A stretch of DNA of 39,289 nucleotides from an uncultured Bacilli bacterium (lineage in GTDB: Bacteria; Bacillota_I; Bacilli_A; ML615J-28; CAG-313), in assembly GCA_934140285.1 (NCBI GenBank), contig CAKPBI010000015.1:1-39289 (forward strand), written 5' to 3'. The notes under the pieces are model-generated. The model did no database searches. It was not told the DNA's origin and saw only the letters and a list, made by a program, of their open reading frames with translations. Numbering within the stretch: position 1 is the stretch's first letter; the number at the start of each line of letters is the position of its first letter. Position numbers and translations under genes: made by a program. Shown here one piece after another: positions 9,330-17,722 of this stretch.

Positions 9330-9854
9330 TTATTTTATTAATAAATACAATTGAATCTTTTCATTATCAAAATCTAAAGTTTTAAGTTTATAATAGTTAC
9401 TTCCATCAATTTCATTAATGTCAGATGTTAAAACCCATTTACATGTTGAAAACTTTTTTCCGCGTTCATCAAATAAATTACTCGTATGATCTATTGATGA
9501 AAAAGTTTCCTTATATTTATTTAAATCATACAATTCGTAAAAACCTGAATAAAAATACTTATCATTTTTTTTGTGCATTGTACAAGCAATCAAATCATTG
9601 TTTTTAGTAATACCAAAATATAACGTATTATTATCATCCAAATCATACAGGTCTAAATCTTTGATAATTTCAATATTTTCTTCTACAGCCGAAGGTGTAT
9701 ATTCTTTTTCAAACGCTCTTTTTGGATCACTATAATACTTTGTTGAAAAGATTCGAGTTGGTGTAACAAACGATATACCATTAATCATTACAATAATTAT
9801 CACAATAGCAATAATACCAATCGCACTAAATAAAATTTTTTTTGTTCTTGTCAT
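9330..9854 (-). CDS. Single-pass membrane protein coupled to RHS tip 2, candidate immunity protein
   Basis: A 174-residue protein with one N-terminal transmembrane helix (ILFSAIGIIAIVIIIVMI, residues about 7-24) and a soluble extracellular part rich in charged residues. There is no lipobox, so it is anchored by the helix. The start is 10 bp after the stop of RHS cassette 2 and is preceded by a strong AAGGAGG ribosome site that overlaps the end of the RHS frame. That places it exactly where the cognate immunity gene of an RHS tip is expected. Tip 2 looks membrane-active, which fits a membrane-anchored protector. No family was recognised; the function is inferred from position. Confidence 0.65.
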   Translation of the reverse strand: MTRTKKILFSAIGIIAIVIIIVMINGISFVTPTRIFSTKYYSDPKRAFEKEYTPSAVEENIEIIKDLDLYDLDDNNTLYFGITKNNDLIACTMHKKNDKYFYSGFYELYDLNKYKETFSSIDHTSNLFDERGKKFSTCKWVLTSDINEIDGSNYYKLKTLDFDNEKIQLYLLIK

Positions 9855-9864
9855 TTATGCCTCC

Positions 9865-11070
9865 TTATAAGCCAAATGCAAATCTCGTTATAGCAGCTAT
9901 TGATTTTATAGCAACTACAGAGGAAGTCTTGGATTTCGTAACTAATTTAGGCAACACTGATGAAAACTGTGGTGCATATACGCAGGCTACAGCTAAAGCA
10001 GCTGTTGCAATGTGTCTTATTTCAAAATATAAGTTTAAACTAACAAATAGTCCATAATTAAATGCACAATATACTAATGAAACTGTTCTTATAATTTTAT
10101 TCCATTTTAGCGTATATGAATATGATATAGAATATCCTTTGCCCAATCCTGTACTTGATGAAATTCCTATTGAATCTCTAGTATAATTTAAAGTTATCCC
10201 TGCTTTATAATTTGAAGTTAATCCTAAAGAAACTGATAAAGTCATTTTTATTAAAAATAAATTTATACTAAATATGTCTTGTCTAATTGTTTTAGATAAT
10301 TTATCATCACTAATATTTATTCCTATTAAACTTGCTAAATTAAATAGCCATGACTCTTTAATCAACATTTTTTTAGAATAATTACCTGTTGAATCTTCAT
10401 TATTTATAGGATTATTTTCACAATAGCTATAAAGGTTATAACTTAATACACTTCCACTTGCACCAAGATAATCAACATCATCCATTGTTATAAATCTAAA
10501 TGTTTCTATATCATAATATCTACTATTTAGATAGTACCATCCTGTTTCATCATCTTGATAGTAACCACGATATCTAAATGGATTAATATCACTTAAATTA
10601 ATTCCTGAAGTATCTACTTTATTAATTATTCTACCATATGCATTGTAATAATATTTTACCACAATATTATTATTGCTGTCAACAATTCCTATAATATCGT
10701 TTTGAAGATTCTTTAAATATAAATATTTAACATTATTATATGTAAATCCAACAATTTCATTATTTGAATCATAGAAGTATTGTAAAGTTGCATTATTTTC
10801 ACCACTTCTAATTTCTTTAATAATATTTGTTCCATCTAAAATATATTGGGTTGTTGTTGTACTATTATTTTTTGTTACTACTTTGGAAGTTCTTATGCCA
10901 CTTGCATTATAAGCGTAATTAATTTCATAATTACTATTTAAAACAGTAGTTATATTCTTCATATCATATGCAATAGTCCATCCAAGATATAAACTAGGTT
11001 CACCATTTGCTGAATAATCTATGTTATATTCTTCATTTGTTGTTAATGATTTTACTTTCGCCGTGTACAT
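9865..11070 (-). pseudogene. RHS cassette 2: RHS core fragment with distinct C-terminal tip
   Basis: The 401-codon frame begins at ATG 11070 without a convincing ribosome site; full-length RHS proteins usually exceed 1000 residues, so the secretion and YD-repeat shell parts are missing. Residues 1 to about 225 are RHS repeats and core (YAYNASGIRT, YDSNNEIVGF, YRGYYQDDETGWYYLNSRYY, NNPINN). The tip after NNPINNEDSTG (about 170 residues) is unrelated to that of cassette 1. It contains alternating beta-hairpin-like segments (GITLNYTRDSIGISSSTG) and hydrophobic helices (ATAALAVACVYAP). It is followed at once by a candidate immunity gene. Upstream it abuts a recombinase remnant, suggesting that the 5' part was lost in a rearrangement. 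It may still serve as a tip reservoir. Confidence 0.7.
10421..10921 (-). repeat. RHS core block, copy 2 (repeat partner 8000-8500)
   Basis: Direct repeat of 8000-8500. Beyond 10921 this copy continues with authentic RHS coding sequence, whereas copy 1 stops, showing that copy 1 is the secondarily truncated one. Confidence 0.9.
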
Positions 11071-11088
11071 AGAATTTGCTATTTTATG

Positions 11089-11172
11089 TTAATATGTTTC
11101 ACAACATTTTCCACATCTGATTAGACTAGTAAATGGATATAGCACTTGCTCTCTATTTATTAATTTTTTTAC
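11089..11172 (-). pseudogene. Fragment of a large serine recombinase (zinc beta-ribbon)
   Basis: The minus-strand frame gives LYPFTSLIRCGKCCETY and a stop. This closely resembles the recombinase zinc beta-ribbon motif of large serine integrases (hPFsGlirCgkCG). Only about 27 codons remain, without a start. It sits directly upstream of the truncated RHS frame and is best read as the scar of a mobile element. Confidence 0.5.
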
Positions 11173-11199
11173 TCATTTTCATAAAATTATCCTTTAATT

Positions 11200-11718
11200 C
11201 TAAATAAATTCAATATTTTCAAATTCTACTTTATCCATTTTTATAAGAATAAAAGTTCTTTTAGGTTCAGTCGTAACGTTAATTTTACTTTTATATGTTA
11301 TTTTTAAATTATTATTATTTAATTCAACACTATTTAAACTATATGTACAATTTGTATCAGCAAATAAATATAAAATTAATATTTCTTTATCATAATCAAT
11401 TTCATAATTTTTATTAAAAACTTGTTCATACTTATCTAATGAATCTAGAACATATGTAATTGTCTTTGGTGAACTTTCATCAAAAATATATTCCTCACTT
11501 TCCGGATTAGTTGGATCATAATTTTCATTTTTATAATACACACCTGAAACTTTATTTTCTAATAAAAAGTCTTCTTTAAAATAATTAACTGTTTGAACAC
11601 CGTCAATACTTCCGCTATTTACCATTACTGCATTGTACAGAATAGTATTATCATTGCTACATCCAACAAGTACTATGCTTAAAATAAGCATAATAAATAG
11701 TACAATTATTCTTTTCAT
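11200..11718 (-). CDS. Lipoprotein A, micro-ORF-associated family
   Basis: A 172-residue lipoprotein: signal MKRIIVLFIMLILSIVLVGC, lipobox LVGC, mature Cys at 20. The mature part ends in a beta-rich domain (EIDYDKEILILYLFADT; later FILIKMDKVEFENIEFI). The lipoprotein at 19231-19719 has a matching arrangement (EINFEKQNIIIYIYTTK), so the two are probably paralogues. An AAAGGAG ribosome site precedes the start. Upstream lie a 24-residue micro-ORF (11752-11826), an early terminator and a promoter, all duplicated at 19.9-20.2 kb. The function is unknown; a surface sensor or envelope-stress partner of the upstream sigma factor is speculation. Confidence 0.75.
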   Translation of the reverse strand: MKRIIVLFIMLILSIVLVGCSNDNTILYNAVMVNSGSIDGVQTVNYFKEDFLLENKVSGVYYKNENYDPTNPESEEYIFDESSPKTITYVLDSLDKYEQVFNKNYEIDYDKEILILYLFADTNCTYSLNSVELNNNNLKITYKSKINVTTEPKRTFILIKMDKVEFENIEFI

Positions 11719-11751
11719 TTTATTTTTTATCTCCTTTCACTTTTAATTTAG

Positions 11752-11826
11752 TTAGTATACTTCTGGCCGTATACAATGGCCAACTAGCTCTTTGATGATA
11801 CGTTTTAATACTAAATAAATTAACAT
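11752..11826 (-). CDS. 24-residue micro-ORF in leader A
   Basis: ATG 11826 to TAA 11752, preceded by GGGGAGG at 7-base spacing, a better ribosome site than most genes here have. The peptide starts MLIYLVLKRIIKELVG and ends IRPEVY: a short amphipathic or hydrophobic head with a charged tail. Copy B (19892-19966) differs by one base, giving Cys to Ser. It could be a leader peptide whose translation controls the lipoprotein 33 bp downstream, or a functional membrane micropeptide. No antisense RNA is visible. Confidence 0.6.
   Translation of the reverse strand: MLIYLVLKRIIKELVGHCIRPEVY
11755..11782 (-). promoter_or_regulatory. Two mutually exclusive hairpins at the end of micro-ORF A
   Basis: GTATAC (11755-11760) can pair with GTATAC (11769-11774), or TGGCC (11764-11768) with GGCCA (11778-11782); the two overlap, so only one can form. 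Both are conserved in copy B, where the only change falls in a loop position. Such competing stems are typical of translation-coupled control, but this is inference. Confidence 0.35.
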
Positions 11827-11913
11827 ACTAGTACCTCCCCATACTATCTTTTATGTTTTATTAATTTTATCACTATTATTATATGAACTTTACACATAAT
11901 AATCTATTTTCAA

Positions 11914-11944
11914 GCAAAAAAGCCCTCCTTTCCTAAGAGAGCTT
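11914..11944 (-). terminator. Early terminator in leader A
   Basis: AAGCTCTC pairs with GAGGGCTT (one G-T pair) and is followed by TTTTTTG, only about 70-100 bases after the predicted transcription start and before the micro-ORF. An upstream TTTCCTAAG (near 11990-11998) is perfectly complementary to CTTAGGAAA in the terminator loop and arm, giving an alternative fold. This layout suggests transcription attenuation. Confidence 0.65.
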
Positions 11945-12018
11945 GTATCTAGTCAGTATATATTTTTCTTAAGAGTGTATTAAAGCAGACTTAGGAAATA
12001 TTAATATATTACGACTAT

Positions 12019-12047
12019 ATTTTACCATAATATGAATAGCAATGCAA
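12019..12047 (-). promoter_or_regulatory. Promoter of leader A
   Basis: TTGCAT (12042-12047), 17-base spacer, TAAAAT (12019-12024) with a TGG extended -10. The same boxes at the same spacing occur in copy B although spacer bases differ. Confidence 0.65.
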
Positions 12048-12079
12048 GCATTTTATAAATGCTATAGTTTATTGTGTGT

Positions 12080-13717
12080 TTATTTTCTTTCCCAACAAAA
12101 CATATTATAAACAAATCTTTTTTCATAGATTGGTTTAATTAAACCTTCTTTTTCAAAAGCTATAACAACATATTGTCTTATGTTACCAATAAAGTATGTG
12201 CTTGAAATGTAAGTTAAATCTTTATATAAATATTCAGGAATTACATCTTTAAATATTTCTTCAATTTCTTTAGTAATTTCTTTTCGTTTTAGTTTTGCTG
12301 GAAGTAATTCATCACTATAGTCATCTTCTTTATTTATTTTAGCATTTTCAAAATTAAGTAGTGGGAAGTTAAATTTTATGATATCATCTTCAATTTTTAA
12401 ATAATTTTCTTCTACCATTTTATCAACAGATGATTTTAATGTATAAACACAATCTGAATACTTGATGTTTTTATTTTTAAGTAGATAGCCAAATAATTCA
12501 AAATCTGCATCGATGTTGGCACTGTTTTCCCAGCGGATACATTTTAACGCTTCAGAATTAATTCCTTCTATCTCTCTTTGACCAGGATAAATTAATCCTT
12601 GTATTCCAATTACACCATTTCCTATCATATATTCATTAATATGAAAAGTATTAAAGTCAGTTTTATATATTTCAGACATACAAAAATCCCAACTACCACC
12701 TTCAACAATATGGCCGTGTTTTCTCATGTTTTTTAAGGTTTCTTCTTTGGTACAATCTAGGCATTCTACTTTTCTACTAATACTAAATAGATAAGACCAC
12801 ATTAATTTATTATCATCTAATAAAGGATTATTTACTAATCTTTTCCATTCATCAAAGTGTTTTTTACAATATTCTACTATTAAATTTGTATATTCACTTG
12901 ATCTTTGTTTAATTAAATTTAATACTTTTAAATCTATATTTTTATCAACCATTATGAAATTAGTTAAATATTTACCTTTTTCATCTTTTATTAATAACGT
13001 AACTTGTTCTAAAGTTTTTACTATATTTTCAATGTAAGGTAGGCTTATTCCCATTTCCATTGCATAATCTTCTAAACTACATGGATTGCCATATGAATGA
13101 AGTAGTAAGTTTTGTTCAATCAGTCCATATGTATAATCTTCAGGATCTATGGATGCACCACCATTTCGATGTGTTTGATATTCTTTTGGGACAAATGCTT
13201 TTTTTCCATTTATTTTTTCCATTTTTAAATACTCCTTAAGTTTATTTCTTATGTCAAATAATCTTCTTTTGACAGTTCCAAGAGGTAAGTTTAATCTTTC
13301 TGCTATAAATGATAATGATCTATCTTCTATATAATATGAATATAGGATTTCTGAATAATCTTTGGATAATAATTTTATTGCCGAATTAATTCTTGATATT
13401 TGTTCAGAATTAATAAGTTCATCTAATGAAGAAATTTCATTCCCGGGTTTATCTATTTCTTCAACTATTGTTAAGTTTTCTCGATCTTTTACTTTTCTAT
13501 CTACATATTTACTATAATGATTTTTACATATTTTCCAAAGATAGAAATCAAAGTTTTCTATTTTTATTCCTTTATTAATATTTACAATAATATCAAGAAG
13601 AATATCTTGTGATAAATCTTCAGCATCAGTTCTACTGTTGCATCGTTTAACACAATAAAAGAATACTTTATCCATTTGGGTTAATAGTTGTTCAATTAAT
13701 TGTTCTTTTTCATTCAT
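12080..13717 (-). CDS. ECF-like sigma-70 family factor with ~370-residue C-terminal extension
   Basis: The protein is 545 residues from the preferred ATG at 13717, which has AGAGG upstream; an ATG 8 codons earlier (13741) lacks a site. The first ~170 residues are a compact sigma factor: region 2 (DAEDLSQDILLDIIVNI, then YLWKICKNHY) and region 4 helix-turn-helix (SLSFIAERLNLPLGTVKRRL). Ordinary ECF factors end there. This one continues for about 370 residues with winged-helix-like segments (CSLEDYAMEMGISLPYIENI), a CLDC pair and a long beta/alpha region of no family I know. The extension may sense a ligand or replace an anti-sigma factor. It has its own promoter and lies directly upstream of the leader A/lipoprotein cassette, a possible target. 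Confidence 0.8.
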   Translation of the reverse strand: MNEKEQLIEQLLTQMDKVFFYCVKRCNSRTDAEDLSQDILLDIIVNINKGIKIENFDFYLWKICKNHYSKYVDRKVKDRENLTIVEEIDKPGNEISSLDELINSEQISRINSAIKLLSKDYSEILYSYYIEDRSLSFIAERLNLPLGTVKRRLFDIRNKLKEYLKMEKINGKKAFVPKEYQTHRNGGASIDPEDYTYGLIEQNLLLHSYGNPCSLEDYAMEMGISLPYIENIVKTLEQVTLLIKDEKGKYLTNFIMVDKNIDLKVLNLIKQRSSEYTNLIVEYCKKHFDEWKRLVNNPLLDDNKLMWSYLFSISRKVECLDCTKEETLKNMRKHGHIVEGGSWDFCMSEIYKTDFNTFHINEYMIGNGVIGIQGLIYPGQREIEGINSEALKCIRWENSANIDADFELFGYLLKNKNIKYSDCVYTLKSSVDKMVEENYLKIEDDIIKFNFPLLNFENAKINKEDDYSDELLPAKLKRKEITKEIEEIFKDVIPEYLYKDLTYISSTYFIGNIRQYVVIAFEKEGLIKPIYEKRFVYNMFCWERK

Positions 13718-13785
13718 AAAGTCTTTACCTCTTACACCCATGTAGTGTATAAATTATAAAAATGGTTCGCATGTTTCTATTAATT

Positions 13786-13814
13786 ATTATACTTTTTTTA
13801 AGAATATTTTTCAA
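13786..13814 (-). promoter_or_regulatory. Promoter of the sigma-factor gene
   Basis: TTGAAA (13809-13814), 17-base spacer, TATAAT (13786-13791), about 70 bases before the chosen start codon. Confidence 0.7.
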
Positions 13815-13852
13815 CATAATTTCTTATGGTTTTAATTTATGGTTTAATTAAT

Positions 13853-13880
13853 AAGCAAAAAAGGAACTTTGTGAAGCTCC
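13853..13880 (-). terminator. Terminator after the XRE regulator gene
   Basis: GGAGCTT/AAGTTCC stem with a CACA loop, then six T. The tail TTTTTTGCTTATTAAT is shared with the terminator at 17832-17864, hinting at common descent. Confidence 0.75.
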
Positions 13881-13992
13881 TCCTTTTGATTATATAAATG
13901 ATTATATAAATTTGTGAGGGTCAAAATACCCCTTAAAATGCAAGAATTTACGAAATACAATCAATTATAATAAGAATTACTAGATTAATTCT

Positions 13993-15072
13993 TTATGCTT
14001 TATTTAATTCTTCAACTATTTGTTGGAATTCTTTTTCTCCTCTAACAAAATCAAATATTTCATTTTTCAAATCATTTGAAAACTCTTTATAATATTCGTT
14101 AATATCATTACTAAATACCCATTTAGTAGGATCATCTTCTAATCTATCTACTAAAAAACTTGTATTTTTTAATACTTTTTTATTAACATACATAGTAACA
14201 AATTCTTTAAGATAAAAATATGATTTTTTGATATAATCAAGGGTCTTTTCTTTATTCATAATTTGTGCTTGGTCCTTAGCACATCTCATATAAATATCTG
14301 ATAGTCTACTATAATTAAATCCATAATCTTTATTTTCAAATACTATATCTAAAAATTCTTTATATTTTAAAAGTTGAATATCTCTTTTACCAACTTCAGC
14401 TCTTCCGTATGTTGTTATTAATTTTGAATAGAATAACTCAACTAAATTTTCAAATATATGTTGTGTAGCCTTTATTCTTTCTACTCCTGTTACAACATCT
14501 GGCCAAAACCAGTCACGAGTAACAATCATATTTGGTAGTTTTTCAACTATTGTTTTTGCTTTATCTAATTCTTTTCTTGAAGTATAAATTAAAATCAATT
14601 GTTGCATAGCAAGATATCTAATAGAATCATCTAAGCATTTATCTAAGATATTATTTGCTAACTTGATAGACTTTTGTTCATACTCTTCCAGACATTCAGG
14701 ATAGGTAATTGAAATTGTGAAATAAACCCCCATTAATCGATATTTTATATCCCAATTATTAGGAAATTTTTTCAATGCATTTTCCAATATTACTTCTCGT
14801 TCTTTAGTTTTTCCCTCATTGAATAATGTATCAACTTGTTCTAAAGTTTTATCTATTTCTTCTTTTGTTTTATATGAATCCATATCAAGTAAATAATCAA
14901 TTGTAACATTAAACATACTAGCTATAATTGGAAGCATTGTAATATCAGGATATGTAGTACTATTTTCCCAACGAGATACGGCTTGAAAACTAACACCTAA
15001 TTCTTCAGCAAGTTCTTCTTGAGTAAGATCATTTTCTTGTCTTAATTCTTTAATCTTTTGACCAATATTCAT
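13993..15072 (-). CDS. XRE-family regulator with C-terminal helical-repeat domain
   Basis: A 359-residue protein. Residues 4-60 form a Cro/C1-type helix-turn-helix (LRQENDLTQEELAEELGVSF, QAVSRWEN, DITMLPIIASMF). Residues ~70-355 are alpha-helical with TPR-like pairs (ENALKKFPNNWDIKYRLMGV; ARSL-type spacing), an arrangement found in many Firmicutes peptide-responsive or stress regulators. GAGGAG precedes ATG 15072. It is monocistronic, with an extended -10 promoter and a palindrome at the transcription start that is a likely autoregulatory operator. The effector is unknown; no pheromone gene is visible next to it. Confidence 0.85.
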   Translation of the reverse strand: MNIGQKIKELRQENDLTQEELAEELGVSFQAVSRWENSTTYPDITMLPIIASMFNVTIDYLLDMDSYKTKEEIDKTLEQVDTLFNEGKTKEREVILENALKKFPNNWDIKYRLMGVYFTISITYPECLEEYEQKSIKLANNILDKCLDDSIRYLAMQQLILIYTSRKELDKAKTIVEKLPNMIVTRDWFWPDVVTGVERIKATQHIFENLVELFYSKLITTYGRAEVGKRDIQLLKYKEFLDIVFENKDYGFNYSRLSDIYMRCAKDQAQIMNKEKTLDYIKKSYFYLKEFVTMYVNKKVLKNTSFLVDRLEDDPTKWVFSNDINEYYKEFSNDLKNEIFDFVRGEKEFQQIVEELNKA

Positions 15073-15099
15073 AATTATTTTCTCCTCTTATTTAGTTTT

Positions 15100-15124
15100 T
15101 TAGTAAGCTTACACTAATATTATA
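15100..15124 (-). promoter_or_regulatory. Extended -10 promoter and palindromic operator of the XRE gene
   Basis: TGATATAAT (-10 hexamer 15119-15124) is followed at the start of transcription by TTAGTGTAAGCTTACTAA (15100-15117), whose core GTAAGCTTAC is a perfect 10-bp palindrome. This is the typical place for an XRE autorepressor to bind. Confidence 0.6.
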
Positions 15125-15270
15125 TCATAATATTTTTATATTACCATAAACTAATTGCTGAATTATGATTCAACTAAAGTGAGAATATTCACAAATAATT
15201 TATTTTTTACATTATCTCTAATAAATTCATGACAAGTTTAACCTAGTCTTTTGAAGAAAAAGTGTAGTGT

Positions 15271-15314
15271 TTAAAAAAATAGGATATTCTAACCATATTT
15301 GGTTAAAATACCCT
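15271..15314 (-). terminator. Strong terminator after the ATPase gene
   Basis: A 14-bp stem (AGGGTATTTTAACC with GGTTAGAATATCCT, two G-T pairs), 6-base loop, then ATTTTTTT. It lies 60 bp downstream of the stop. Confidence 0.85.
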
Positions 15315-15374
15315 ATAAGACAAAAAGTAGATCATCTTTTAAGAAGACAAATAGATTTCAATTGATGTGGCATT

Positions 15375-16604
15375 TTAGAATAAACTACCATTTTTCAAAT
15401 ATTCCATCAAATTAATATGTTTTATTCCATTTCTTTTTTGTATTAAATAATCTGTGGTTGCGACATACTTTGGATAATTATCTCTTATCATTTCTAAAGG
15501 CGTATATTCTCTATCTTCTGTTTTCTTACTTTCTAGAATAGTGTACGCAACTTGAACATAAGAATAATTTAATTCTTTGTCTATCATTATGAAATCACAT
15601 TCTAGTTTTCCTATTCTACCTATTGAAACAGTATAATTTTTTGACCTTGCGTATGTATAAACTATATTTTCAAGAACTGGGCCATAATTAATTCTACTAT
15701 CAGGATTGCTAACATATGTAAATGATAAATCAGCTATGTAATATTTTTTTTCGCCTAATAAAGATCTTTTTAATTTCATATCAAATCTATCACACTCATA
15801 TAAAATTTTTGCGTCTATCAAACATTTAATATATCTAAGTAATGTAGTTTTACTAATACCTAATCCAGATTTATTTAAATTATCTAAAATATTATTTATA
15901 CTTGTAGTACACCCAAAATTATTTATTATATAATTCATTACTAAATCAAATGTTTCTTCTCTCCTTATTACACATCTTGATTTAATATCTTTCTTAAATA
16001 TTTCTTCCACTATTCCTTTAACATAAGTTCTTTTATCATTCAAATTATCAAAGAACATCGTTCGAGGAAATCCGCCTTCTATAATATAATTATTTAATTC
16101 AATTAATAAATTAGGATTAACACTATATTTATAAAATTCTTTCATTCCTAAGTATTCTTCAAAAGTTAATGGAAACATTTCAAATTCAATATATCTACCT
16201 GTTAGTTTAGTAATTAATTCTCCACTTAGTAAATATGAATTAGATCCTGTTATAAATATTGAATATTCATCTTCTTCACGATAAGCATTTACAACCTCTT
16301 CAAAATTTTCCACATTTTGAATTTCATCAATAAACAAATATTTATTACCTTTTACATTTGATAAGGAATCAATTAACTTTTCTAATTCATCTGCTTTTTT
16401 AATGTGATTAAATCCTTTTTTATCTAAATTAATATAAATTATATTTTTTTTATCTACTCCGTTTTCGATAATTTCATCTGCTATCATTTTCATTAAACTA
16501 GATTTTCCACATCGTCTAATTCCAGTAATCACTTTAATAATGTCATTAGTATGGTAAAATCCTCTAATTTTAGATAAATAGTTTTCTCGTTTAAATAATT
16601 TCAT
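15375..16604 (-). CDS. AAA_14/DUF4143-type ATPase
   Basis: A 409-residue protein of the family often called archaeal-type or DUF4143 ATPases. Walker A is GIRRCGKSS (28-36), Walker B KYLFIDEI (87-94), and a sensor GSNSYLLSG follows (119-127), with the typical GRYIEFEMFPLTFEEYL segment after it. The C-terminal half contains a winged-helix region and the DUF4143 nuclease-like fold (ECDFIM, with YVQVAYTI in the usual VQVxY position). Such proteins are common in accessory regions of anaerobes and their cellular role is not established; a DNA- or defence-related role is sometimes proposed. It has its own promoter (TTGACT-17-TATAAT) and terminator, so it is transcribed alone. Confidence 0.85.
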   Translation of the reverse strand: MKLFKRENYLSKIRGFYHTNDIIKVITGIRRCGKSSLMKMIADEIIENGVDKKNIIYINLDKKGFNHIKKADELEKLIDSLSNVKGNKYLFIDEIQNVENFEEVVNAYREEDEYSIFITGSNSYLLSGELITKLTGRYIEFEMFPLTFEEYLGMKEFYKYSVNPNLLIELNNYIIEGGFPRTMFFDNLNDKRTYVKGIVEEIFKKDIKSRCVIRREETFDLVMNYIINNFGCTTSINNILDNLNKSGLGISKTTLLRYIKCLIDAKILYECDRFDMKLKRSLLGEKKYYIADLSFTYVSNPDSRINYGPVLENIVYTYARSKNYTVSIGRIGKLECDFIMIDKELNYSYVQVAYTILESKKTEDREYTPLEMIRDNYPKYVATTDYLIQKRNGIKHINLMEYLKNGSLF

Positions 16605-16622
16605 TTTATCATCACCGATTAT

Positions 16623-16651
16623 ATTATATAATATTTTAATAATAAAGTCAA
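16623..16651 (-). promoter_or_regulatory. Promoter of the ATPase gene
   Basis: TTGACT (16646-16651), 17-base spacer, TATAAT (16623-16628). ACCGATT close to the start codon and its inverse AATCGGT about 70 bp upstream flank the promoter and may be paired regulator sites. Confidence 0.65.
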
Positions 16652-16768
16652 TTATACTGTACCGTTTTTTTGTTTTTGTTAAAATCGGTATTATATAAGT
16701 GTGATTATTGTAAAATTATTAAATTTTTTGTCAATTTAATCTTTTGAATTTACTCCTATATGGCTTTA

Positions 16769-16795
16769 TTTTGACGATAATATTATACGTCAAAA
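16769..16795. repeat. 27-bp near-perfect palindrome
   Basis: TTTTGACG (16769-16776) and CGTCAAAA (16788-16795) flank an AT-only, almost palindromic centre. It lies ~100 bp beyond the lipoprotein B stop. It lacks a T run on either strand, so a protein-binding site or an element end fits better than a terminator. Confidence 0.5.
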
Positions 16796-16894
16796 CTAAT
16801 TTTTATTACTATCTTTTATATGTACAAATACCATAAAATAATTGTCATAAATGCATAAAAGAATTTATAGAACCCATTTTAACCCTTTCTACGC

Positions 16895-17722
16895 TTATTT
16901 ATTATTTATAGTTATGTTACATTCAATACCATCATATTTTATATTAACTGCACCCGACTTTAAAGCTTTAATAGTTATACTATTATCATCATTTATTGTT
17001 ACATCAACAATTTCTTCATCACTTATTTCCCATATAGGTGGTATAACACATATATAATTGAAATATATTTGTTGAATATAATCAGTTCTAGCTAGTATGT
17101 CCATTGTATTGATTAATTCATAATAGTTTAAAGTATTTAAAATCACTAATAATTTGTCTTTATACTTTTCCATACAAGAAATATTATCAACTTCACCGAA
17201 ATAATCTACGCTATAATCTTTGTTTTCATCATAATCAATAGGTGTTATATAAAAAGAATCATAGACAAATTTTGGCTGATAAATATCACTATCTTCGCCT
17301 CCACGCAATGATATTTTTAATTCATCTCCTACTTTAATAGTATTGTTTTCATATTCAAAATATCTATTATCAATTGATTCATAAGGTAAATCCTTACAAA
17401 TTTCATAAGACTTAATATTTGGGTCTTCTTTTAAATTCGCAATAAATTTATCCAAATTATCATCTATTACAAAAAGTATTGTTAAACTTATAACACAATT
17501 ATTATCTATTTTTTTATTTACAATGTATGCTTTTTTATACTGATATTTTTCAAAACTCTTGTTGATATTTAGAAAAACATCATTCGATTGATTATCATCA
17601 ATTGTAACATAGACTGCTTCGTAATTATTCCATTTATAATATTCATTATTATTTTCACTACTACATCCAACCATCACAAATGTAATAACTAACATAAAAA
17701 ATATTATTAATAATTTTTTCAT
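16895..17722 (-). CDS. Lipoprotein B with Ig-like C-terminal module
   Basis: A 275-residue lipoprotein: signal MKKLLIIFFMLVITFVMVGC, lipobox MVGC, mature Cys 20. The C-terminal ~50 residues (IWEISDEEIVDVTI, TIKALKSGAVNIKY, CNITI) look like a bacterial Ig-like (BIG2) domain, commonly used for surface adhesion. The central part is unrecognised. Its ATG overlaps the TGA of a 28-residue micro-ORF (ATGA overlap), with the ribosome site GAAAGGA inside the micro-ORF, so translation of the two should be coupled. It is the last gene of the lipoprotein run starting at 20.15 kb. Confidence 0.75.
   Translation of the reverse strand: MKKLLIIFFMLVITFVMVGCSSENNNEYYKWNNYEAVYVTIDDNQSNDVFLNINKSFEKYQYKKAYIVNKKIDNNCVISLTILFVIDDNLDKFIANLKEDPNIKSYEICKDLPYESIDNRYFEYENNTIKVGDELKISLRGGEDSDIYQPKFVYDSFYITPIDYDENKDYSVDYFGEVDNISCMEKYKDKLLVILNTLNYYELINTMDILARTDYIQQIYFNYICVIPPIWEISDEEIVDVTINDDNSITIKALKSGAVNIKYDGIECNITINNK

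Larger units (their letters stand above)
11683..12056 (-). repeat. Leader/micro-ORF cassette, copy A (direct repeat of 19822-20187)
   Basis: About 370 bp carrying promoter, terminator hairpin, micro-ORF and the start of a lipoprotein gene. It is matched by 19822-20187 with few substitutions and one 9-base deletion in copy B. The repeat ends just upstream of the -35 box and inside the lipoprotein signal-peptide codons. Confidence 0.9.
15073..15374. other. Intergenic region between XRE and ATPase genes
   Basis: It holds the XRE promoter/operator at one end and the ATPase terminator at the other. The central ~150 bp shows no open frame or motif I can support. Confidence 0.6.

Noticed and set aside
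9842..10057. Plus-strand open frame opposite the RHS tip
   Set aside because: It lies within the coding strand shadow of RHS cassette 2 and has no ribosome site; other plus-strand frames in 7.2-9.6 kb were rejected for the same reason.
11683..12056. The duplicated leader as an insertion sequence or MITE
   Set aside because: No transposase, no terminal inverted repeats and no target-site duplication; it contains a functional-looking promoter and micro-ORF instead.
16769..16795. Palindrome as a terminator for lipoprotein B
   Set aside because: It is over 100 bp from the stop codon and has no T run on either strand; kept only as an unexplained palindrome.
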